Numbered from the stretch's first letter, positions 21,381-33,728 are shown. The stretch is DNA of 64,000 bases from Calliopum simillimum (GCA_951812925.1 OX638370.1:92890897-92954896), one strand, 5' to 3'. The notes: generated by a model from the sequence alone, not told the origin. Numbers and translations are program-made.

Positions 21381-22029
21381 CGGAGGCACCGTTGGTTACG
21401 TTCAAAATATATTTTCGACCACGACCACACGCATTCTTTGGACAATTCTAAGCATTTTTTGCCTCATACACTGTTTTCGTCAGGCACCTTGGTCTTGAGT
21501 TAAAATAAAAATATTTACCAGGTGCAGTTTTAGATGCAAATTTATGCATGCATTTTATAAAATTAAAATTTAAAGAAATAAAGTAAAACGCACATTTGTA
21601 AACGATTGAGGTTAAAGTATTTTTCATTCCCCTCATTTTAAACAAAAAAAATCATTAAAATCGGAGCAGTGCACTATGGGAAATTTGAACATGTTTTCTG
21701 GCCAAAAGTGCAAAAATAAAGATATTGAGCTAAAATCTCGTGGAAATTTTTCTAGGAGTGTAGAGAACATCATATTTTAAAATTGGTCAAATTGGACAAC
21801 TGTCATGCCCCTTTTTCAACCTCTTTTCAAAGAAATTATTATAAAACATTTTTTATTAAAATTTGGTATGGTATATTCATATTTTCTAAGTATATACATA
21901 CACACAAATGTACATATATGTATTAACAAAAACAGTAAAATTACAGAGATCTAAAAGCATACTATGTTAAAAACTAATTTTTTCAAAAATTACATAAACT
22001 GAGCTAATTTAAAAACATAAGAAAACATA
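21381..22029. other. Anonymous AT-rich DNA with a TIR-element fragment
   Basis: Positions about 21425-21490 resemble an internal part of the GAAGCAAAACACGCC element family ('attctaagcat..tgcc..tacac'). Nothing else was recognised. Confidence 0.4.
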
Positions 22030-22445
22030 AGAGTTATTCACGATCTAGAGTAACGAGCTGAGTAACAGGGTAAAAGTGCACTCAGTTACTCTGAATAGTG
22101 AGCATACTCAATACTTTGCACGTATATTTGCTTTTTGTTTCTCAAAATAATCTTAGCTGACAACAAAAAAAAAAATTTTTTAAATGAATATTTTTCTCCC
22201 ATTCAAATTTTTATTTTTGATGAACGAAAATTGCCTCTCAATCATAAACAAATTCAAACGTTTCTATAGAAATAGAAATAGTAAAAAAAAGGCAAAAGTG
22301 TAAGATTATTTTACACTAGAAAATAGCTTGACTAAAAGGGTAAAAGAGTAACAGAGTAACTTACGTATATTTTGTTGTTGTGGTTGTGCACAGTTACCCT
22401 GTTACTCTGTTACTCAGGACGTTACTCTAGATCGTGAATACCTCT
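22030..22445. mobile_element. MITE with 40-bp inverted ends
   Basis: The left end is AGAGTTATTCACGATCTAGA, continuing into 'gtaacg..tgagtaacag'. The right end is its inverse, with one substitution early and an extra 'agtaacag' unit. The subterminal regions are rich in 'gagtaac' repeats. It is non-coding, about 416 bp. No clear target duplication was found. Confidence 0.7.
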
Positions 22446-23729
22446 ATTATAAATTCATGAGTAAAATACATATTAAAAGCTCGAAATTTTCCAATATATT
22501 CTCGACCCTTGCGTCTATTAACGCACAAATATCATTACTTTCTGCTTCATCTTCATTTTCTATTAGTTTGCTTGAACTATCTTCCTTATTATTTTCAACG
22601 CAATAAATTTATGACTTCTAGTGCAAGTAGCGCTCGCTTTCTTTCTTTTATCTGTTTACTTACTTAAAGAAATGCTGGAAATTACGGGATCTGAGGTATT
22701 CAAAGTTCTATGAAAAACGTCAGAAAGATTTATTGTTTTGTCGCATTTGCGAGCGTGATGCAGTCTATCTAATTTAAAAATTTTACTCCGACACTCATCT
22801 GCGTCTTTTTCAAAGTATCCTAACGGAAGTACCATATTTTGAATAATTTCCTTAGAATAAATAAGGACTTTGTGTCATAGGATATCAGGGATACTTTTTT
22901 TATGATATCAGCAGTCACAAAACAAAATTTTTCAAAGTATTGCAAAATTTAGTAGTTATTGACATGATATGCGAGTGGTTTTTCCCCATATTTCTTTCAA
23001 GTTTTTGCAAAAGGCTTTAGAATTTTCACCTAAATATTCCACAAATGAGTTCGATCTATCACCTTTAATCAAGAGATTTATCAAATGTTTTAAAACTGCT
23101 GACTCTTAGTCTCTTCGGTTCTCCAAATATCGAATAAGTCTGCATTTCGTAATGAGAAGTTGTCTGAGAAAAATATCGATTCTTAAAAAATCGCTAAAAT
23201 GCGCAAAACAATTTTTTTACACAAGAGCTCAAAATTGGTTGCTCTACATATTTTTATAAGTTAGAAAGAGGCCTAAGCTGGGCTGTGTTTTTCCGGGTTC
23301 ACCAAAACTTAAATTTAAAAAAAAAATTTACGATTTAAAGCTCACTGAAGAAAACGTAAATTTCTTTAAAACCACTATACGAGAGACAAATTTTTTTATA
23401 TACCGAGTAATTACTTTCCATTAGTTCTCGTTTCCATTTTTAATATTTTTAATTTGCTTTGAATTAAGAGAAATATTCACTTTTTAATACATGCGAATTT
23501 TTTGAGCGAGAACTACAAGTTTTTGTTTTTTCAGAAGAAGAAACTTTGATGCTTGTGTAGCTGAAAGATAAAAACTTTAAGAAAAAACTAAGTATGGGGA
23601 TTTTCTCTCGCAAGTATTCACATTTGAATAGCATATCCAAAACTTTATTTTTCAAGTGTTTAAAATTCGACTTTTGGCCAACAAACAGGGCAAAATTTTC
23701 CACAGTGCAGTGATAGTCAAATGGATTTA
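22446..23729. other. Anonymous AT-rich DNA
   Basis: No gene or element was recognised. Open frames are short and lysine/phenylalanine-rich, as expected by chance at this composition. Confidence 0.4.
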
Positions 23730-23893
23730 TGCAATAACGCCCTATAATTTAAATTTTCCTTCTTCGATAATTCTGTCAATATGCATTGTTTTCCAAGGTT
23801 TAAATTATGGTTTGCTCTTTGTACAGCATTTAAAGACTTTAAATTGAAATATGTATCTCGAAATGCTATTCTTCGACTTAGGGCGTTATTGCA
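23730..23893. mobile_element. Small inverted-repeat element (possible MITE)
   Basis: Perfect 15-bp inverted ends, TGCAATAACGCCCTA at the left and its complement at the right, bound 164 bp of non-coding sequence. No target duplication was seen, so mobility is unproven. Confidence 0.4.
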
Positions 23894-25014
23894 CGCAACG
23901 CCTCAACTGTAATCCGAGAAATTTGCAAAATACTGAAATATTGTGTTTGTTGTAGACGTGTCAAAATTCTACGCTGACTGCGCTTGTCTCAGTGATTTGG
24001 ATACGTTTGCTTTATACCATTTATGTAATCTAAATAATTTTTTCTTTAAATTAATTACAAAATACTATATTTCAATACAAAATTCTAAAAATGTCTGTAA
24101 CAAAAATAATTTATATAAATACACCACAGGGTTGTATGAAAAAGGTAATCAGTTTCACACGTAACTTTGGCTCATTTTCTCAAAGGGTAAACTTGACTTT
24201 TTAGAAAAAGTATTATTGACAATGTTTTTTTTCCGCCAAAATACCACCGGGCATCATACCACGTTGTGTGTTCCCGAGCCTTATGAAGTCATTTTAGAAT
24301 TTTTAAGCAAATACTTTTGGCAACGTCTGACATAGATTTGGTCTTTTTAGAAATTAAAGCGAAATTTGGTATGGCCATGCAAACAAGAATGTGTAGCATA
24401 ACATCAATAAGAATACGCCCATTTTACAATCAATAATTTTGGTATTCGTTAAATTGATAATTACTCTTAATTCGGCAAACGCTGAATAAAATATTGTATA
24501 TTTTTTTTTTTTTCTTATGAAATATTTGATAATTAATGTAGTTCAAATTTTTCATGCTTTTACCTTACAAAGAAATTAAAAGAAAAGATGAGAATCCGAA
24601 TCAATTAAATATACACACATATCCATATGTGAAAGTATGTCTAATATAGAAAAAAAAAAAATAATTTTATGTAAATTTGACTGTTACAACTATGGTTTTG
24701 GATATTTATCCAAAAAGCTAAATTTATAAAAAAAAACTAAGCTGAAATATTCATCATCTCATTGTGGCTAAATTTGGTACAGAATATGTCTTGTTGTACT
24801 AAGCCTTTATGTGTCGGTTGACTATGTAAACATTCTCATAAATTGCTTCACTTCCATGCTTAATAAAATAGATATCAAATTTCAGTTAAACACATTTTGT
24901 AGCTGCTTTGTCTCTATCGATTTATCAAAATTAAAAAAAATCGACACAATGCACACGCAAAGAAATGTGGTACAAAAACTACCAGAAAATTACTATAAAA
25001 TTAATGAAAATGAT
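23894..25014. other. Anonymous AT-rich DNA
   Basis: Nothing recognised. Isolated 'aaatttggta' motifs occur, as in decayed repeats elsewhere in the window. Confidence 0.4.
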
Positions 25015-25161
25015 ATTCCAGCCAGACAGACAGGCATGGCTATATCGACTCAGGAGGTGACGCTGATCAAGAATATATATAATTTTCTATATCTGCCACT
25101 CCTCTTTTTCTGCGTTACAAACGGAAGGACAAAGTTTATACACCCTGGGCGTAGGGTATAA
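25015..25161 (+). repeat. 3' module of the dispersed 'gggtataaaa' repeat
   Basis: Matches the terminal 130-140 bp of the larger copies at 38711-39662, 56508-57350 and 62277-63062: 'atggctatatcgactcagga', 'tgacgctgatcaagaatata', 'gcgttacaaacggaaggac', then the terminal hairpin near 25137-25160. The upstream body is absent. Confidence 0.75.
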
Positions 25162-26380
25162 AAACAGAGCAAGAAATGTCGAAATTTAGAGTAAATTCAA
25201 ATTTACAGATATATGGCAATATATCCGTCTGGTAAAAACTAAAACTAGAAATCTACATTTTTCATGTTTTGAGTGTTTTGAAATTTGTTTTTCTATGGGA
25301 TTTTTAAGTTTTCTACTTTTTATTCTTTATAATAAATTGAATTTAAAAAAGTCGACTGGAATGGGGCAAAGAGCCGTTTTTTCGTCATTTTTCTGTATAT
25401 TTAACTCAAATCATCAAAATATGTAAATATTAAATGTTAGTTTTAACCCGGCATGTGACTTTGTCTATTGACCTGAAGTTTGTTGTAAAGTTTCGGAACA
25501 AAACAATGTATAATGAGCGAAGATTACGATAAGTTTGATGAGTTTTCTTTGACTTTGTCATAAAAATAGTATGACCTTTTTCTCCGTGTATTTATATTAG
25601 TCTTTTTATTTAGCCAAAAAAATTTCCAAGCCAAAAACTTCCACATTTCTAACCCTACGACGACGTTGGTGGTCCAATCAACAGAAGGTAGCGCCTCTTG
25701 TCGGCTTACTACGATGCCTTGGCACGGATGTGATAATTATGATAATCACAACAACAGCATTATTAAAAGGATTCTTACGAAAATTTCAAGGAAGACAATG
25801 CAAAACAGAGTCAATAAAATTGCCAAAAATTATAAATCAAAAGAATATCAAAAGCAAAAAATGGTTGAATGTTTGCACACTCTATAAAAATAATGTAAAT
25901 ATAAAACTCCTGTGTATGCATATCTCGTGTGAGATGCGAGTGATTCTGGCAATGAGATTTCATTATTCAAAGTAGCATGTGCTTGACACAATTTTGGAAT
26001 GAAAAATTAATATATTTCTCTTTTGTTAGTGATGGTTGGTGGTATCATTAGAGTCATAACAAATCATCTTGATTAAAGTTAATTATCAGTGATAATTTAT
26101 CAGTGATGCACAAAGCCAGAGAGAGAGAGAATGAGGAGAAATGATCTGATCTGATAAAACGATCAATTCATTTTTAAATAATCAAATTAAATTAGAATAA
26201 AAAAATCTTACAGCAATCATAAATAGATCATCGAACGCTCTCTTATGAGTAAAATTTTAAATGGTTTACCTGTGAATAAAACAAGAGAAACATAAATGAG
26301 ATAAGAAGCTCAACAGGTGATTTTAACAAACAAGAAGAGTTTCATTTAAATTTTATTTACATAATTCTCATCAGAGAATG
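25162..26380. other. Anonymous AT-rich DNA
   Basis: No coding or repeat feature recognised. Confidence 0.4.
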
Positions 26381-26933
26381 CAAAATAAAAATTAAGAAAA
26401 ACAGAGACAATTAATTAGAGAATGAGCGAGAAGGGAGCCACCGAGTGTGGAAAACGTCTAAACAGAAAAAGAGTAAATATAGAGCGCAGCATGAGAGAGC
26501 GCGCAACTCAGCCGTTGATGACTTTCAAGAAAAATACCTGTTTTGTCTTAATTGAATTCCACCTTTCCATAACAAATCGAAGATAACGAATGTCCGCATA
26601 AGATAAATAAAGCAACAACAAAACAAAATAATAAACAACAACAACAACAACAACAACAACTACTATGACAGCAAATCGAGAAGAACCCAGTGTGGAAAAT
26701 GACAAAAGCAACAAAGTTATAAATGTGAAATACAAGTGCGGTAAGGAATTATGGAAGCAACGGTGCTGAAAAGAACCATGAAAACCATGAAACAAAATCA
26801 AGACACAAACACACACAGAAACAACAACAACAACATCGAAGATATGAGAATGAATGTAAGCAAAGTTTTAGGTGTGAGCCCAGTCAACATATTCACTGAA
26901 GTGAACATAAATTTTTCTCCACGGCGAATATTA
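26381..26933 (+). other. Possible host untranslated exon region with (CAA)n
   Basis: Purine-rich, GAGAG-containing sequence with an AAC/CAA run at 26633-26661 and a donor-like GTAAGG near 26741. Such sequence is typical of fly 5' untranslated exons. No coding region is recognised, and the assignment is weak inference. Confidence 0.2.
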
Positions 26934-27560
26934 AAAAACTAGTAAGGGTGTAACTTTTGGTCTGGCCAAAAAATAAATACCCAACACTGCAGTATTTTGA
27001 AAATTTTGCTTGTAAGGGAGGTGACACTCCCTCTTGAGTGAAATTTGGTGGGATTATCTCAAAAAACGTTTACAGTATAGCGTTCTGAAGCATTTGTATA
27101 TATAGAAGGTGCCTCGCCCTTTAGTTCGTCTAGTTTTAGCTTGGAGCGTGCATTTATAGTCTTTAGTATTTGAATAAAATTTGGTTGGATTATCTCAAAA
27201 AACTCTTTCATTATAGCATTTGGAAGCTTTTGCTTATATGAGAGGTTCCACGCCCCCTTGTCCGATTTCACCCAATTTTTGTTGAGAGCTTTTATTTATA
27301 ATTCTTAGTGTCTGAGTCAAATTTGGTTCGAATATCTCAAAAAATGCTTTCAGTATAGCGTTTTGAAGCTTTTGCTCATATGGAAGGTGCCACGCCCTCT
27401 TGTCCGAGTTCACTCAGTTTTTTTTCGGAGCTTGCGCTTACAATTCGTAGCATTTATGTGTATTTTAGTTGCATTGTCGTGAAAAATACTCCTAAAATTG
27501 CATTTTGAATATATCTTTTGTATGGGCGGTAGGTGTGTCCGTTTACCGATTTACCAATTG
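26934..27560 (+). repeat. Dispersed 'gggtataaaa' repeat, copy A (3' truncated)
   Basis: Starts at 'aaaaaactagtaagggtg' and holds four subunits of roughly 145 bp built around 'ggtgccacgccctcttgtcc' and 'agtatagcgtttt'. It ends after 'atgggcggtaggtgtgtcc', without the 3' module or terminal hairpin. Confidence 0.75.
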
Positions 27561-28096
27561 GAAATAGTAGGAGCCAAATTTTGCAGTTTTAACTACAAAA
27601 AGATTTAATTTATGAGAAGTTTTGGTAGATAAAATTGGGACTCGTGAGGATCTATTACTTTTCTGCTTTTAAAAATTTACAATTTTTCAATAAAAAATAC
27701 TCAGTTACGTATAAAGTTTGAACACACTATTTTGACTCTTATAATGATTCTTTTTTTATTAAATTAAATTCATTGTAAAGAACACACCTATCGTAGAATA
27801 ATCCATTCTGCAATTTTTCGGTTTTTTCTGCACTTAAAGAAATATACGCACTTAAATCAACAATTCTTTTGCAACTTTAAAATTTTATTTTAAAATGTTT
27901 TACAAAACTTTGACAGCGTAGTACGAAGCTGCAGATGGGTTAAGATAAAATCGGGACCCAGATTTCTTTAGTTTGGAGTATTAGCTGTATAATAAAAAAA
28001 AACTTGAATCATTTTGGACCAATTACAAAAATTCGTTTTCGACCAGCTTTTTGGGTTAAATCTCCCTATGTGCGCCGTAAATTGCGTTGAAGTTTT
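27561..28096. other. Anonymous AT-rich DNA
   Basis: No gene or repeat recognised. Confidence 0.4.
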
Positions 28097-28235
28097 GATG
28101 TACTATACGTACTTTAAAATACAATAAGAAAAAGAAAAAATTCAAACTTTTTTATTCTCGTTTCATATAAAATTATTAAAAGTATTTGAATTTTTTCCTT
28201 TTTTTGTATTGTATTGTATTTTAAAGTAGTACATC
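28097..28235. mobile_element. Hairpin element with GATGTACTA ends
   Basis: The left arm 'gatgtacta..ctttaaaatacaata' returns inverted at the right with small indels, and the arms run almost to the centre of the 139-bp unit. It is non-coding, probably a short fold-back MITE. Confidence 0.5.
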
Positions 28236-28539
28236 TTTACTGCAGCACCATTGTGTCTTGGACAAAGTTTTTTAGAATTTTTCGTAGATTTTTTTGTTGC
28301 TATACTCTTTGCCGCAAAAAAATTTGACCCGGCATAATGTGTACCTTATTTCCTGAAATCGTTAGCTCTCGCCTTCTAAGGAGAAAAAAAGGAATAAAGA
28401 AATAAAGTATAATTCCGACGAGCTGTGCAAATATCAAATTTATATATCATCAACCATATATTAGTATGCAATATATGCTTGATAATTTATAATTGAAATA
28501 TGAACGCAGCTTTCAATTTCATCCATTCCTGACTGGGAA

Positions 28540-28811
28540 AAAATCACTCAAATCGGTGGAATGGTTCTCGAGTTATGAACTTTTTTAATATTTCGGGCGA
28601 AGCCGAAGGAATTTCGAATTGTAGTTTTTTCTAAGACCTCACCAAATAATATGCATGCCTCTGAAAGCAAAAATAATGCAAATAGAATAACCCATTTTCG
28701 AGTTAAAACCTCACCAGATCAAATATCTATGAACGGGGGAAAAAATCTTGCAAATCGGACAAATGGTTCTTGAGTTACAGAGATGCAGACAGACTGACGC
28801 TGTATTTTATA
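28540..28811 (+). repeat. Decayed dispersed repeat ending in TTTATATA
   Basis: Shares motifs with about 53040-53460: 'cgaagccgaaggaatttcg' against 'gatgaagccgacggtatttcg', then 'tatctatgaa', 'caatcggacaaa.ggttct' and 'cagacagac.gac', ending 'ttttatata'. It is non-coding and the family was not identified. The DD37D mariner copy 2 sits at its end. Confidence 0.5.
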
Positions 28812-28813
28812 TA

Positions 28814-30094
28814 CAGGGTGTCTGATTCGAAGTGTTACCAATTCAAAAGACTATATTTTTAGTTTCCATGCACAGATTTTATTGATCAAACGCTATAATT
28901 GTTGGGAAATGTTCAAATTTTAAGAATCTACTTGAGATTTTCGATATTGCCACCTTTGGCCTTAACTATGGCCCGTAGACGGTCGAAGAACGAGTCGCAT
29001 GCTGCACGAATTTGATTTTGTGGAAGTTTGCGCCATTCTCGTTGAAGGGCCACTTTTAGCGCATCAACGCTCCGGTATTTTTTAGTCAAGACTTTCCTGT
29101 CCAACATACCCCAGATTGAGAAATCCAGCGGATTCGCATCAGGCGAATTTGAGAGCCATTGTTGAGCAGAAATGAAGCTAGGAACGTTTTTTTCTAACCA
29201 TTCTTGATTCACACAATCTTTGTGTGACGGTGCCGAGTCTTGTTGGAATGTCCATGGCTTGCGACCGAAATGTTTGCGTGCCCACGGTAGTAAAGCACCC
29301 TCCAACACTGATTCACGATACACCTGGGCGTTTACTTTGACGCCAGCGGCCAAAAAAAGCCCAAACCATCACATGCGGTGGTGCCTGCGTCCTGGTGGCC
29401 AAACGAACATTCAAATTTTCGTAGGACCTCTCTGTCAAGTTAACCCGATCATTTTGTTTGTTTACGTATTGCTGGATACAGTAATTTTTCGCATCAGAGA
29501 AGACAATTTGTGACAGATTTCCGGCGGCGTGCAAGCGCAGCAACTCCTTGGCTCTATCGAGCCTAACTTTTTTTTGAGCAGGAGTGAGATCATGCGCCTT
29601 TTGGAACTTGAGGGCCTTTAGTCCGAGCTTGTTTGACAATATGTGTTGCATTCGTTCACGCGATATTTTCAGCTCGGCAGCCATTTGTCTGCCACTGCGT
29701 CTCGGATTTCGCTCAATTCTGGCCTTCACCTTTCGAACCATTTCTGGTGATGTTGCAGTTATTTTCCGACCACCACCATGTCGTTTGGCAACGCTGCCGG
29801 TACCATTGTAACGTGTTATGGTCCGATACACAAACATTTTATTCACTTTTAAATGTTTCAGCTCACGAACAATTGCTGGTTGCGATTTTCCAGCCAAATA
29901 AAGAGCAATCACACTATTACGTTTGAGTTCCATTTCGAAAATTTTTTATTTTCAATAAATTGACGCGTAAATGCTTTTGGTTACTTGTTGACAATAGAAT
30001 GAACTAACATCATGCCAATTTTTAGACAGCTGTCATGTTCCATCTGTCAGATAAGTCTATCTGAAGTTGGTAACAGTTCGAATCAGCCACCCTG
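28814..30094 (-). mobile_element. Mariner-like element, DD37D type, copy 2
   Basis: 1281 bp. The TIRs are CAGGGTGTCTGATTCGAA (one change from copy 1) and the complement of CAGGGTGGCTGATTCGAA. TA duplications lie at 28812-28813 and 30095-30096. It is nearly identical to the copy at 3118-4428 apart from a 32-bp deletion and scattered changes. Confidence 0.93.
28928..29933 (-). pseudogene. Mariner-type transposase, DD37D, 32-bp deletion
   Basis: The same gene as at 3231-4267, starting at the ATG complementary to 29931-29933 (MELKRNSV). The N-terminal HTH region and the first catalytic Asp (FSDAKN) are intact. A 32-bp deletion at 29358/29359, relative to the other copy, shifts the frame after HVMVWA. 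The second Asp (QDSAPSH) and third (PDANPLDFSIWG) lie in the downstream frame, which is otherwise open to its end. Here the T-run broken in copy 1 is intact, so the two copies carry different single lesions. Confidence 0.9.
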
Positions 30095-30309
30095 TAGTAC
30101 TAGCATTTCACGGTGTACGTTGCTAAACCTAAACCTTCCCCTGTTAAATTAAACCAAAGAATGCAAATTGTCCTGATGCAATTTATATACGTAACGAATC
30201 TCATCTATAACCGATAAATAGTTTCAGAAGTATGACACCGCCGATTTTTCGACATTATTTGGCCCGTACTCTCATTACACGTTCCAAATCACATTCATGT
30301 CCGTTAAAT

Positions 30310-30565
30310 GAGCCGTTTATTTTGAAAGTGGCCTAAGTCCATTTTGGAGAAAAAGTAATGTCATAGTATGAATTAGCTGGCATTTTGTTGAGAACGAATA
30401 AAATTGAATTCTGTCTTTACAGAAAGTTTACTACATTGTGTAAAATTAATGGCCTTATGTTTAAAAAATAGTATCGGGCAAAACAGCTATTATTACGGCA
30501 CATAATGTGAATGACATTACTTTTGCCCCGAAATGGACTTAGGCCACTTTCAAAATAAACGGCTC
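30310..30565. mobile_element. MITE with 55-bp TIRs and AAAT duplication
   Basis: Inverted ends start GAGCCGTTTATTTTGAAAGT and match for about 55 bp with three mismatches. AAAT flanks both sides (30306-30309 and 30566-30569). It is 256 bp and non-coding. Confidence 0.8.
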
Positions 30566-30569
30566 AAAT

Positions 30570-30790
30570 ATTGTCAGAGATATGATAAATCAATTTTCTG
30601 GAAACGCGAAAAAACGAAAAAAAAATTTTAAATTTTTCGTTCCGTCATGCAAGGGGGTGTTGAAAAAATTTTGATTCCACTAAAATGTTGGGAGAAGTCA
30701 TAAAACGCTTGGAAAACACAAAAAAAAAGGGAAAAAACTGTTGGTTCCGGCATCCTAGAGGGGAACCTTGGGTGAAAAAAAAAAAAAAAA
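30570..30790. repeat. Fragment related to the interior of the 43.7-kb MITE
   Basis: Contains 'actaaaatgt..aaagtcataaaacgc' and 'ggttccg.cat.c.agggg' motifs that recur within 43990-44220. Probably a decayed partial copy. Confidence 0.4.
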
Positions 30791-30970
30791 AAACTAACTC
30801 TAATACCAAACACTCTTGTTAACAATTATTCGTTTCGTTAAACCCTGCTTCACGTGCATTCCAATTTAGTAATGGCAACCAAACTCGTTGAGCACAATAC
30901 CTTTGAGAAGTTTGCCTTGTATTGGCCTGGACATTTCTTAAAGCACCGAAAATAATCTAATATGGAACAT

Positions 30971-31921
30971 CTATTTTGTTGTTTCAGACTCCTTTTTGGA
31001 ACAGTTTGCCCATCTCCTTTTAAAATCTTCGATATTTTGGGACACCTTTTTTGTGCTCTTTAAGTTTCTTTTCACAAGAGCCCAATATCTCTCCACTGGT
31101 CTTAGCTCCGGACAATTTGGGGGATTGACCTCTCTTGGTACAAGAGCTATGTTATTACTTTGGTACCACTCCAGAGCTTTCTTGCCGTAGTGTCATGATG
31201 CCAAATCGGGCCAAAAATATGTGGACACATTGTGCTTTCTTATAAAAGGAAGAAGTCTTTTTTTCAAACATTCTTTGATGTATATTTCGGTATTTATAGA
31301 GCCCACTGTAACAAATGACTTGCTTCTTTTTTCGCAACTGAAAATAGCTTGCCATATCAGGAATTTTTCAGGAAATTTTGTCTGCTTTTGGATTTTAAAT
31401 TGTTCTTCGACATTTCCTCGAGCATCAGCAACATAAAAGTTTTGACCCGGAAGCTGCGTAAAATCTGCCAGTACATACGTTTCGTCGTCCATTATACAAC
31501 ATGAATATTTTTGTATAAAATTCGATTTTAATTTCCGAGCCCTATATTTGGCGTCTAAATTTTTTGCAGCATTCCTGTCTGGAACTTTTTGGACTTTGTA
31601 CGTTTTCAAACCTGCATTGGCTTTAACTTTTCCCACCAAATAGTCAGAGCACTGGGCTAACCGGGCAGCTTTTCTAGCAGATGTGTTTGAAGATCTTTTC
31701 AATATGCTTTCAATTTTCTTGGCTTTCCCAATATCATGTGGTCCTTGTTTTCTTCCTGATTCAGGTTTTCTATCGATGGGCAAATTCTCCTGAAACTTTT
31801 TAATAGCATTAGAAATAGTTTGACGGTAGACCTTCAATTCTTTGGCCAATTTTTTGTAAGACCAATTTGAATTTTTTTGAAAATTTTTAATAATTTTGAG
31901 ACGTACTTTTTCTTCACTCAT
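30971..31921 (-). pseudogene. Tc1/mariner-superfamily transposase, DD37E-like, single nonsense codon
   Basis: A cut-and-paste transposase relic of 316 codons, starting at the ATG complementary to 31919-31921 (MSEEKVRLK). An N-terminal HTH region (KKLAKELKVYRQTISNAIKK) precedes the catalytic core. MDDETYV at 144-150 carries the first Asp and FWPDLAS at 236-242 the second. An in-frame TGA at 31190-31192 follows LAS directly. The same frame then continues HYGKKALEW and NPPNCPELRPVERYW to a TAG at 30971-30973. Thirty-seven residues separate the second Asp and the Glu of RPVE, the spacing of DD37E elements. A single substitution thus inactivates an otherwise open gene. Terminal inverted repeats were not found with confidence. 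Confidence 0.85.
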
Positions 31922-32039
31922 TTTGATCAAACTCACAACAAATCAACATGTTGGTCATTAAAAGTAATAACTGACATATTTTTCAAAGATAACTGAATCA
32001 AAGAAATTTTTAAATTTTACACCCAAAAAAAAAAAATTA

Positions 32040-33000
32040 ACGTGTGTTAAGATTTTTTCGAACTCACTCCTTATATACATAATATGTTTCTCCACAAAAG
32101 AGATTCAATTCCTTTTTATCTTGCGACCCACTGATTCGAATACTTGGTTTCTTCAGCTAAGAACGAACTGTCTTTGATAATAGAGCTGTTAGAAAGTTTG
32201 AAAATTATTCCGCCTTGATTGTGAGTTTTTACCCATATTATATATTTCATATTCTTACATCCCAGTTCACTGGGCAATTAATGTATGTATGTATGTAGTA
32301 TATGTGAGTACACTTTCGGGGGGGCGAACTATCCAGGAAAAGGTATAAAGCAGACCAAGAACATAAATTAGCCGTAAACTAAGCAAACGAAACTCGCAAC
32401 AATAAATACGATAAAGGAATTGAAGTCTGCTGTGTGAACAAAGGTAAAGATATATTAAGTGAAAAAAGTAATAATAACAACGAAAACAAAGAATCGTAGG
32501 CAGATAAAAATCACCACTGAGAACAAAAAAAGAAAGAAGAGAGCGAGGCGATTCATGAACTAAGAAAACAAAAATATAGAAATGAATATTCAACAAATTA
32601 AGTACCTAAATAATGAGTAGAACCTACAACCGAGTCACAGATTATCATCACAACCGCATTTATTTGAGTTGCACTTGCAGTGATTTGAAGTAGAGAGAGC
32701 GAAAAAGAACAAAGGTACAGACAGAATTGTACCTAAAACTACAAGCTGACAAATTGAGGTCTTATTCTTGACGAAGTTAGTGTTTGAAAATTTGGCTTAG
32801 GAGTAGGAAATGAAACCCTTACAAAAATAAATATGAGAAAATGTTGTAGATAAATAAACAAATAAAAACAGAAAAAAACGTTAACATGAGCTGGTTTGCA
32901 ATTCTTACTGGATTTCTAAATGTTTGAGGTTGAAAGAATCCAAACGACTGCAAGTCATGGCGTGAATCACACAAACCGCACAAAGAAACGAAACAAGTTT
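32040..33000 (+). other. Possible host upstream/intronic region
   Basis: No coding sequence recognised. There are ATGT repeats at 32280-32297, and donor-like AAAG|GTAAAG near 32443. Composition is slightly richer in C and G than the flanks. Confidence 0.2.
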
Positions 33001-33011
33001 TAGAACGTAGC

Positions 33012-33046
33012 TCAGTTCAGTACAGCGACCAGAGCTGCCAAGACAA
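33012..33046 (+). promoter_or_regulatory. Candidate Inr+DPE core promoter
   Basis: The initiator TCAGTT at 33012-33017 would place +1 at A33014. AGACA then falls exactly at +28 to +32, fitting the downstream promoter element consensus RGWYV. A G sits at +24, as preferred in DPE promoters. Downstream sequence to about 33130 resembles a fly 5' untranslated leader but has no recognisable coding region. Direction would be plus. Chance matches are possible. Confidence 0.4.
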
Positions 33047-33728
33047 AGTCACACCGGTGCTGTGTTGCAAAACGAAAGAGTTAATGCTACGGGTTGTGTT
33101 TAGGTGTTTAGTGTTTATCGTTTAGGCTTGCGAAAAGTTAGCCATTGCTGGTAGAAACATTCAATTGGGCAGATGTTTTGCTTTTTTACACAAGAAAGAC
33201 TAAGATTCGAATATTGATTTGGATTCTGGATATTAAAATCCTTAAATAAAATACAGCATTATTCACGGCCACAAAGTTATTACTGTAATATTTTTGCTGC
33301 TTATTTGGTGTTTAGCTTTCCGGTCAAAAATACGTATGTTCTCATTCCTCATCTCATATAATTATATTGCTCTTAAATTACTACAAATGCTTATTCATTA
33401 AGATCCAAGTATTGCCTGTCTTGTTCCAAAACTATGCATGCATAAATTCGCATGTTACATTTGTGAATGTTGTTGTTAAAATTTTCCGAAAAATCAAAAG
33501 GTTTTTATTCAACAATTTTGATTAATTTTACTTATTCCTAAAAAGTCCGAAATTTTCGTCAGTTCCAGCTTTTGAAAATGATATTATTAACAAGCCCTTT
33601 AACTAACAGATATTTGAGAATTAATGCTACAGAAAGTCTACTGACGTTATACTTCATAATAAGTAAGTCCAGGAGGAACAATCTATCCAGATGAGAGCCT
33701 TAAATCTATAAAATAGTGATGAGCAAAC
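33047..33728. other. Anonymous DNA downstream of candidate promoter
   Basis: Possible untranslated leader to about 33130, then AT-rich sequence with no gene or repeat recognised. Confidence 0.3.
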
